Part shown: one piece after another, positions 56,687 through 64,000 of the stretch | Position numbering within the stretch: the stretch's first letter is position 1 | Layout of the letters: every line of letters begins with the position of its first letter | NCBI GenBank assembly: GCA_021464415.1 | Contig: CM038471.1 | Location: 14,436,073 to 14,500,072, forward strand | From: Lonicera japonica | Lineage: Eukaryota > Streptophyta > Magnoliopsida > Dipsacales > Caprifoliaceae | DNA length: 64,000 nt | Direction: 5' to 3' | Translations under genes and position numbers: made by a program | Notes under the pieces: generated by a model | Database searches by the model: none | The model's input: only the letters and a program-made list of their open reading frames with translations | Told to the model about the DNA's origin: nothing

Positions 56687-57015
56687 CGCTACAAGAAAAA
56701 TGCTTTTTCATGATGCTTAAAATGTGTGGTGAAAAGGTTTTCATGATACTTTTGTGGTGTCGTAGAAAGTTTTCCATATTCAATGATGGATAGTAATACA
56801 CAACATCTAATAACTGTTATTGAAAATTGTGTGGTCAAATAAACATGTTTCAAGGACACCAACTACGTGTGGTTAAAAAGATTTTACCACACGAACTGCG
56901 TGTGGTGAAAACTATTTCAAGACATTAGATTCGTGTGTTGAATAGCATTTCATGACACAAGCTGCATGTGGTAAAATATTTTTCACCACACCGTGTAAGC
57001 GTGGTGGAAAAATAA
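56687..57015 (+). mobile_element. CACTA-like terminal fragment
   Basis: Begins CGCTACAAGAAAAATG, one base from the CACTACAAGAAAA end of plant CACTA elements. Several subterminal palindromic motifs follow, such as CCACACGAACTGCGTGTGG, with YGTGTGGTGAAA repeats. No transposase and no second end. Confidence 0.6.
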
Positions 57016-57172
57016 ACAAATAAATAAATTTGTTATTTAGTTTTCGGTTAATGTACTCCAAAATTTAATTTATTTATTAAGAATTATGTCAACAAAAAAA
57101 AATATAACTATCTTAGCAATTAAATCACAATTGCACCGACAACAAAATAATAATTAAATAATGCAACAAATT

Positions 57173-58581
57173 TGTTGACCTTAAAGTCAATTAATCTTAT
57201 TTTGATAATAACAATAAGTTAACAAATTGTTATTTAATTTGTGTGTTCAAATGATGATAGCTCTTAAACAATATCTCTACCGACCAAGTTTGACTTCGAA
57301 TCGAAATCAACAATTCTCACTCAAGCTCGATACTTGCTTTAACTCACAAGAAATAATCTCAAATGTCCTCTATGTGCAATACAAATAACCACAACCAAGA
57401 GAGGATCAAGATCAACAAACAAGTGAAGAAACGTACAAGAAAGTCAAGCATTTCGAAGACTCGAATTATTAAAAAAATTGAGTAAGTGCTTAGATTTTAT
57501 GTAAAAGTTATCATTGATCAATTATGTAGCTCTTAAAATGATTTAACCATGTTAAGATTGATTGGAACTACTTTTCACTTTTAAAAAGCCACCGAAAATT
57601 GGTTATCGTGAAAAATTCACCATAAATTCATATGAATGATTTTTGATACAAAAACTATATTAGAAGTCTTAGAAACTTATTTATAACATTCCCCAAGCAT
57701 TGAAATCAATTTTGGAGTATACAAAAGTTGAAAAATTGCACAAAACCTCCCCAAACCAGAGCAATGTAGTCGACTACATTACTGTTGGGGGAGTTAACTA
57801 TATCATGTAGTTGACTACATGGGGACCAGGGGAGTCGACTCACTTGAGAAAATATAGCCGTTAGAGATTTCTTACAAGACTAATTTTGTGCTCCAACCAC
57901 CTTCAACCAACCCAAACGGCCATATTGTTTCCCAAACTATATATATGACTTCTAAAACACTTTTTGGGCACTCTTACTAGCTTTGAACATCATCTATTGC
58001 CAAAAATCATATTTGAGAGTTTTACTTGAAAATATCAAAATCTTCACTTGATCAAATCATTAATTCTTGAGTTATCATTCTTGATCAAACTTGATAACCT
58101 CTAGTGTGAGCTTAATTTGCATTCTTCATACACTTGAGTGTTATTGTACTTTGGTGTGTGTCACCAAAAATTTATTCTTCAAAATTCAAGAGAGGTTTAT
58201 CTCTTAGATAAGCAAGAAGTTGTTCTTGTGTTGAGTGTTGTGAAATAGCAACATTTGTAAGAGTCTGAACACTTGTAGAGGTTTGATCTTCACCTAGAAG
58301 AAGATCGGTATTAGTGAAAATTCTCGAAAAACTATCCGAGCGCGGTAGTAGGGCTAAACTAGCCGAACTGTGTGGACAAAAAATCTTCTACTCATATCGG
58401 TTTTATATTTCTATCTCTTGCTTTATCTTATATTGCTATATCTTCTTGTGCTTGGAATTACCTTGGTATTTTGCTTGGTTGTTTGATATAAACATCAATT
58501 ATTTTGGAAACATTTTTAAAAAAATTCAATTTAGTTTTAAGAACCTTATTCACCCCCTTCAAGGGTATTTTCCGACCTAGA
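57173..58581 (+). repeat. Sirevirus 5' LTR
   Basis: About 1.4 kb, TG start at 57173. The right end is placed just before the primer site at 58584-58594; no clear CA end is visible. TATA candidate CTATATATATGAC near 57936. Palindromes TGTAGTCGACTACA, TGTAGTTGACTACA and GAGTCGACTC lie at about 57765-57840, upstream of the TATA. Confidence 0.65.
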
Positions 58582-58583
58582 AT

Positions 58584-58594
58584 TGGTATCAGAG
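58584..58594 (+). other. Primer binding site, tRNA-Met type (Sirevirus)
   Basis: TGGTATCAGAG between the LTR and gag. Confidence 0.85.
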
Positions 58595-58637
58595 GTTGTA
58601 CTCTTGTTTTGATTTTACAATTTTAGAGTGTACGATC

Positions 58638-60319
58638 ATGTCTATCTATCAAGGAACCAGACTTAACGAAGGTTCTTCCACCACTAGGCCACCTCTATTT
58701 GATGGCAAAAATTATAGTTATTGGAAAAATCGCATGTGTACTTTTCTACAAGCTAGTGACTTTGAACAATGGAGGGTTACACTCATTGGACCCTATGAGA
58801 TTACCAAAACCAATGAAAGGGGTAATGTTACTCCTAAGTCTATTTTCGAATATAATGAGCATGACATTAAGAAAATCTAATTTAATGCTAAAGCTTTGAA
58901 TTCTCTATAATGTGCATTAATCATGGACGAATACAACAAAATTTCTAGTTATAAAATCGCCAAAGAAATTTGGGACAAACTAGAGGTTGCTCATGAGGGA
59001 ACCTCACAAGTTAAGGATGACAATATTGACATACTTGTTCATGATTATGAACTATTCAAAATGGAACCAAATGAATCACTTGCTTCTATGTATAGTAGGT
59101 TCTCTATTGTCACTAATGCTTTAGATATTCTTGGAAAGGTCTACTCTAATGAAGACAAGATTCGAAAGATTCTTAGAACTCTTCCCAAGAAATGGAGACC
59201 CAAAGTGATGGCTATTCAAGAAGCCAAGAACCTCAAGACGCTTAGCATGGACGAACTCTTGAGTTCAGTTAAGACCCATGAGAAGGAATTGGAAAGAGAA
59301 GAATAGGGTGATTCGAAAGCCAAAAAGACACTAGCTCTCAAAGAAAATCAACTAGAGGATGATGAGGAGTTGATGGGAGGAGATGAGGATATGGCTATTC
59401 TTTCTAGAAAATTCATAAAAATTTTAGCTAAGATGAAGAAATTTCAAGGAAAAGGAAACAACTTTAATTTTTCATCAAGAAGGAGCAATGATCGATTAAT
59501 TCAACCAAGAGTTGAAAACGAAGAAGCAAAGAGGTGTTTCCATTGCCATCAACCGGGGCATTTTAAAACCAATTGCCCAGTTAGAAGAAAGGAGAAGAAG
59601 GACAAGAGGGACAAAGCTTTCAAACAAGTAAAGCATGCCCTTAAAAGCAATTGGAGTGATTCCGAAGGAGGGGAGTCCGATGCCGACTCTAGCGACGAGG
59701 AAACGCCAAACCTTTGCCTTATGGAAAATGACGATGAGGTAGACTCTATTTATGATTCATTTAGCGATGATAATGTCTTTATTAATAATGATGCACATGA
59801 TGAGAATGACTATGATGAATTGTATGAAATCTTTGAGGAATTGCATAGCAAGTTTGTAAACTTATCTAAAAGTATGCAAGCCTCAAAAATGACAATTTGA
59901 TGATTTCTAGCAAGTGTGAAACATTTGAAAAAGAAAATGTGGTCTTGAAAAATGATATCAAAACTTTGAAGAAAGGAAAGGAGAAAAAAACTCCAAACAC
60001 ACTTGTAGTGGAAAATGTCAAATTGAAAAACCAAGTGGATGACTTAACTATTAGTTTAGCCAAGTTCACCAATGGAAGGGACAACTTGGATAAACTATTA
60101 GGAATGCAAAGGTATGTATTCAACAAAGCTGGTTTGGGTTATAACTAAATTGACAACCAAAAGGATTATAAAAACTTTTTTAAAACATACACACCTCATG
60201 ATCCCACTCATCTTTGCTCATATTGTGGTATAAATACACACTATGTGGATCATTGTTACTATAGGAATGAGAGTTTCCCTAAGAGGAAGCTTGCTTGGGT
60301 TCCAAAAGGAACCACTATG
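58638..60319 (+). pseudogene. Sirevirus gag pseudogene
   Basis: From ATG at 58638. Blocks: RPPLFDGKNYSYWKNRM (copia gag/UBN2 type), YKIAKEIWDKLEVAHEGT, LRTLPKKWRPKVMAI, a CCHC knuckle CFHCHQPGHFKTNC (about 59535), an acidic region, a coiled-coil-like Lys/Asn region (about 59900-60120) and a second knuckle-like CSYCGINTHYVDHC before WVPKG. The long gag with coiled coil fits Sireviruses. At least four lesions: stops near 58878 and 59304, a frameshift near 59890 and a stop near 60146. A6 cuts it at 60320. Confidence 0.85.
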
Positions 60320-61091
60320 TGACGCGAACCCGGATCGTCTTTCCTAGCCAGGCTAATGGATCCTCAACCCTTGAACTACAAACGTAGCAAGAACCTTGGA
60401 ATACGTCGAAAAGATGGAAGATGGAACCTCAACCCAACGCTTAAAGAAGCGCGAACCTCGGTATAGTCGAAGACGCCACAATCAATTGGTGGAGAATTGA
60501 TTGATAAGTCAAGAACAATTGAATTAATCAATTCAACATGTTCAACATGTTCTTAGAGAACACAAAGAGAAAACTCTCAATATTATTAATCATCAAAACT
60601 TAATTCATAAAACAATAATGTGCCTCCTTTAAATAGGAGAAACAAAACTAGAATCCTAATTCAAAAAGGAAACTAATTCCTACTTAGAAAAGGAAAATAA
60701 CTTCTAGAATAATCCTAACACAATAAGGAAATTAATAATAAGACAATAAGGAAAATATTCAAAAAGGAAACTACTAATTCTAATTCCTAATTGAATAATG
60801 AGACTCAAGAAGCCCTATTAATTTAAAAACAATTTAAATTAATATCTTCTAGATTATTCCACTGGGACTCCTTGCCGTTTTAACCTCTTGAACTTCCACG
60901 CCCAGTCCTTAGGAACTCCATTAAATGTATGATTATCATTTAAGCTTCTTGCTTTAAGCATGTGAAATTCTATAAAATTCCATTTGAATTTCCATGCTCT
61001 ATCCTTGTGATTCATCATGTGCGGATCATCATTTGGAATGCCATGAACCACCTTGGTTGAATAAAAACTGGAGCTAGACCGGATCATATCA
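60320..61091 (-). repeat. A6 3' LTR
   Basis: 772 bp, long-LTR subfamily, TGACGCGAACCCGG to GGATCATATCA. The ORF stop (60854-60856) is inside. The purine tract is at 61094-61105 on the minus strand. Confidence 0.92.
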
Positions 61092-62959
61092 TACCCCTCT
61101 TCTTCAAGAAGATTCGTCCTCGAATCTTGGCTAAGAATTGTTTGATTCAACCGGCATCTACCAGTTTGTTGCTTGTCCTTCTTTGACAAATGGAAATCAT
61201 CGAGCTTGAGGCGATGCTTCAACTCGATCATTTTTAGTTCATTGAAGAAACTTCCCGGCTGATGTTGTGGATGGAAATCGTACTTATCCACGCCAATGAA
61301 GTCTACATGCTCTACTTCATCAACTTCCAACTTCGGTTCTTTGGCTAGAATCTCTTCTCTTCCCTTTGCAAAGATCCTCCTCGCTTCCATGGCTGCCTTG
61401 GAAATTCCTTGCTCCCCTCTGCATTTAATCTCTGAATTCTTTTCGAACTCATCAAGCTCCACGGCTGCCATGCTACTCAACTCCCCCGCTAAATCCGGTT
61501 TACCTACAACACTCTCATCAAAGCAAAGAAACATAGTCTCATTCGTGCCAAGAGCGCACTTCTTGAGGTTAGCGGTTAGCACATCAAAACTCATCATAAG
61601 CAATTGATCATTCCAACTAATCGATAAGTAACAATTCAAACTACTATTGCTATGTGACAGTGTGACATTCCAACGATCAAAGCCTTTCAAAACAATTTTT
61701 CCCAAGAATGGCTCAAAAATTTGATTCTTTAAACTCATAAAAGCATTATTCAAAATAAAAGAATTAGTTACCCATTCAAACAAGCCATACTTTGTTTTAA
61801 ATCCAAATAATTTCTTCGGAGAACAACTTACCAATTCCAACTTAGAAAACTCACCAACTCTTTGCTTTAAAGCTTGTTGGCCATGTGCCAACTCAACTTT
61901 TTCTTGGTGTTGATCTCCAACTCCCTGCAAATAAGACACAATAGATATAGGCAAAACATGATTAAGATTGTTAGTATATGAAAATACTTCCTCCGATTCA
62001 CTCTTTTTTGCCTCAATCTCCCTCACTTCACTCAAGTCTTTTTCAAACTCATTCTCACTAAAGATCACTGAATTTTCTTTTTCTCTCTCTATTACCTCAG
62101 CCTCTCTCTTTTCATTACTCTCTTTTATTTTTCTCTCTCCTTCTTTCTTTTCATCTTCGCACTCTTTCCTTTCCACTCCTTCACCACTCTTCTCTTGTTT
62201 TCGCTCACTCTCTCTTTTTTGATCACTCTCCTTTTGTAACTTCATTTGATCTTCATAAGCTTGCTTTGGTGGCAATGGAACAAGAGTAACGGTTCTCTCA
62301 TTCATCTTGAAAGAGTATTTATTGGAAACGCCATTGTAATTGGCTTGCCTATCAAGTTGCCATTGTCGACCCAAAATCATGTGGCCGGCTTGCATTGGAA
62401 CCACATCGCATAAAACTTCATCCTTGTACTTCCCAATGCCAAGAGAAATAAGCACTTGCTCATTCACCCTTATCACTCCATTATCATTCAGCCATTGCAA
62501 CTTATAAGGACACGGGTGCTTGAACGTAGGCAGATTCAACTTCTCAATCATTGTTGTGCTAGCAAAGTTTGAGTAAACTCCCCCATCAATTATTAAACTA
62601 CACACCTTCTCTTGCACGAGGCATCTAGTTCGAAATATATTCGCTCGCACGCTTGGGTCACCACATTCAGCTAGCAATTCACCTTCTACGGCATGCTCTT
62701 CAATTTGGTTTGGCACAAAACTTTCCCTCCTCTTAAATTGCTCATAAGTTTTGGTAAACAATTTGTTAAACTTAGAACAATCCTCATCATCAAACAAGGA
62801 AGTCTTTTTCGTGGTACTACTAAAATTTTGTTTTATCCTTTCCCTATTAGGAGCTTCACTTAATCGCATGCGCCGTCTAATTTCTAGATTTTTTACTTGC
62901 GCACTATCCCTTTTAAACTCCTCATCACGCCAACTTTGCTCAAAATTAAAATAAGACAT
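60854..62959 (-). CDS. A6 retropepsin-like ORF, longest intact copy
   Basis: 701 codons from ATG at 62959; the frame is open further upstream but lacks ATG, and sister copies start here. N-terminal region (1-110) with MSYFNFEQSW and a basic stretch, no zinc knuckle. Retropepsin-like core with the active-site motif IIDGGVYSN (Asp125) and a later MILGRQWQ. Lys/Glu-rich region (about 240-330). A block FEPFLGKIVLKGFD absent from A1. Tail DSRTNLLEEEG, then 79 codons encoded by the 3' LTR. It may process or bind particle proteins supplied by an autonomous relative; that is inference. RT, RNase H and integrase are absent, with no stop or frameshift. Confidence 0.8.
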   Translation of the reverse strand: MSYFNFEQSWRDEEFKRDSAQVKNLEIRRRMRLSEAPNRERIKQNFSSTTKKTSLFDDEDCSKFNKLFTKTYEQFKRRESFVPNQIEEHAVEGELLAECGDPSVRANIFRTRCLVQEKVCSLIIDGGVYSNFASTTMIEKLNLPTFKHPCPYKLQWLNDNGVIRVNEQVLISLGIGKYKDEVLCDVVPMQAGHMILGRQWQLDRQANYNGVSNKYSFKMNERTVTLVPLPPKQAYEDQMKLQKESDQKRESERKQEKSGEGVERKECEDEKKEGERKIKESNEKREAEVIEREKENSVIFSENEFEKDLSEVREIEAKKSESEEVFSYTNNLNHVLPISIVSYLQGVGDQHQEKVELAHGQQALKQRVGEFSKLELVSCSPKKLFGFKTKYGLFEWVTNSFILNNAFMSLKNQIFEPFLGKIVLKGFDRWNVTLSHSNSSLNCYLSISWNDQLLMMSFDVLTANLKKCALGTNETMFLCFDESVVGKPDLAGELSSMAAVELDEFEKNSEIKCRGEQGISKAAMEARRIFAKGREEILAKEPKLEVDEVEHVDFIGVDKYDFHPQHQPGSFFNELKMIELKHRLKLDDFHLSKKDKQQTGRCRLNQTILSQDSRTNLLEEEGYDMIRSSSSFYSTKVVHGIPNDDPHMMNHKDRAWKFKWNFIEFHMLKARSLNDNHTFNGVPKDWAWKFKRLKRQGVPVE

Positions 62960-62966
62960 TCTTGCG

Positions 62967-63095
62967 CTGCCAAAATAAGGATTAGTACAAATAAAGAAAT
63001 AAAATTTCCTCACGCACTCCCTTACGTGTATCACTCAAGTATCACACATTTTTTTTTTCTCTCGTGTTTGTCACTCAAGTAATAAAAAACCTCAC
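62967..63095 (-). other. Candidate leader intron of A6
   Basis: Minus-sense donor TTGTGAGG at 63095, branch-like TACTAATCC near 62990, acceptor TTTTGGCAG at 62967; 129 nt, directly before the ATG. Confidence 0.45.
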
Positions 63096-63658
63096 AATTT
63101 TTCTCCTTGGAACTTTTAAAACAAGTTGAACAATATGAATATATCGCAAGTCCCCAACAACCAATCGCACACCTAGATTGAACGCCTTCACAATGATTAT
63201 AAGGACTCAAGAAACCAAATTCTAGCAATATTAATGAGCCAAACGAATTGCTAGAATTGCTAGAATAATGCAAGCAGATTTCCAAACGATAGGCAACAAT
63301 CAAATCCTTAATTAATGCAAATCAAATATCCTATGGCTTTCTAGATTTTTCAACCAAAATAGACTTATATGGAGCAAAGCAGAAAAATAAGAATCCCAAA
63401 TATAATAAAGATGCAACAATGATCAATAAGCCCCAAACGATTGAATATTATTAGGATTCTTCTAGGGTTCAATGGGAATCCTCAATTTCAACAATAGCGC
63501 ACAAATTCGCAGCAATTAAAAATGCTATTCGACGAAGAATAAACAACCTAGGATTTTTGTTTCAATATTCAAACTTTGATGTATTCCAATTTGAAACAAC
63601 TAAACCCTATACACTTTTTTTTTTTTCCATGGGGTTTTGAAGCAATTTCCAGAATTCT

Positions 63659-63659
<1 letters not shown>

Positions 63660-63689
<30 letters not shown>

Positions 63690-63830
63690 CAGAAAACACT
63701 GTTCACGCCAAATCACTGTTCATCGCGCACTGTTCATCGCGGTTACTGTTCATCACTGTTCATCGCGATTACTGTTCATCACTGTTCACGATTACTGTTC
63801 ATGCGCACTGTTCACGGCACTGTTCACCCG

Positions 63831-63881
<51 letters not shown>
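63660..63881 (-). repeat. TGAACAGTG array with homopolymers (A6 leader)
   Basis: T30 run (63660-63689), about eleven imperfect CACTGTTCA(TCGCG) units (63696-63827), then T48 (about 63833-63880). In element sense these are A-runs around a TGAACAGTG array. Confidence 0.85.
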
Positions 63882-64000
63882 CAGAATCTATAAACTCTAA
63901 CACAATTTTTTTGGAATAAGATTAACAAGAATGAAAGCCTAGGGTTTCAAGAATCTACTACGAAATTGAAAGAACAAGAAACTAAGATAGAGAACCTGGA

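Larger units (their letters stand above)
57173..60319 (+). mobile_element. Sirevirus-type Ty1-copia element, 5' part
   Basis: LTR starting TGTTGACC with TTTTGATAATAACAA nearby, a common Sirevirus LTR start, then a tRNA-Met primer site and gag. A6 is inserted in the late gag region at 60320; protease and beyond would lie outside the window. Confidence 0.75.
60320..64000 (-). mobile_element. A6: A-family element, 5' LTR outside window
   Basis: The 3' LTR is 60320-61091. Then, in element sense backward, come a purine tract, an uninterrupted ORF, the leader intron, a TGAACAGTG array with long A-runs, and leader text ending at GTCCAGGTTCTC. By comparison with A3, the primer site should lie about 25 bases past the window end. 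Target site candidate CTATG (60315-60319). Confidence 0.88.

Noticed and set aside
62960..63034. Extending the A6 ORF upstream to 63034
   Set aside because: The extra 25 codons begin with GTG, lie in the candidate intron, and sister copies start at the ATG equivalent to 62959.
63576..63900. Phe-rich open frames near the right edge
   Set aside because: They are translations of T homopolymers and the array in the A6 leader.

Overview
This is nuclear DNA from a flowering plant, most likely a eudicot. It is repeat-dense intergenic sequence made of nested LTR retrotransposons, DNA-transposon relics, a LINE fragment and AT-rich spacer. It holds one recognisable host-type coding region, a GH18 class V chitinase (36512-37543, minus). 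The species cannot be named from the sequence. A 100-base run of N at 12232-12331 joins two contigs.

Layout. 1-7255: Athila-like Ty3-gypsy remnant (minus) split by a complete small retroelement, A1 (954-4760). 7256-12231: LTR-derived noncoding DNA containing A2 (9626-11294). 12332-27468: Tat-lineage Ty3-gypsy element (minus) with gag, protease, RT, two RNase H domains, integrase and a 5' LTR, broken by A3 (13220-18781) and a solo LTR A4 (20318-21091). 27469-33233: Tekay-like LTR pieces, a Ty1-copia relic, a Helitron-like piece and a 5S-carrying Cassandra-type TRIM. 33234-38628: MITEs, a hAT element and the chitinase. 38629-42193: B, a second complete small element with apparently identical LTRs. 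42194-54836: spacer with a hAT element, a minisatellite, a 1.4 kb foldback element, a three-copy tandem region carrying a MITE, a LINE and a Helitron, and a diverged solo LTR. 55557-60319: a gypsy 3' remnant, CACTA-like DNA and a Sirevirus gag pseudogene. 60320-64000: A6, the longest-ORF member of the A family, whose 5' LTR lies outside the window.

The most interesting content is the A/B family. Its LTRs are about 600-800 bp, with a tRNA-Met primer site, 5-bp target duplications and one ORF. In the A copies that ORF has a retropepsin-like core but no RT, RNase H or integrase, so mobilisation must depend on another element. The ORF ends inside the 3' LTR. In four copies an intron-like segment with good splice signals sits directly before the start codon. 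Two insertions, A2 and A3, have LTRs in inverted orientation at their outer ends, yet each is flanked by a perfect 5-bp duplication. A2 exposes two U3 ends and A3 two U5 ends. This suggests integration of palindromic cDNA, although A3 also contains a stretch that looks like poor consensus.

A second theme is that four unrelated LTRs (Athila, Tat, Tekay-like, Sirevirus) each carry GC-containing palindromes upstream of their predicted TATA box. All interpretations are from reading the sequence; no alignments or database searches were run.
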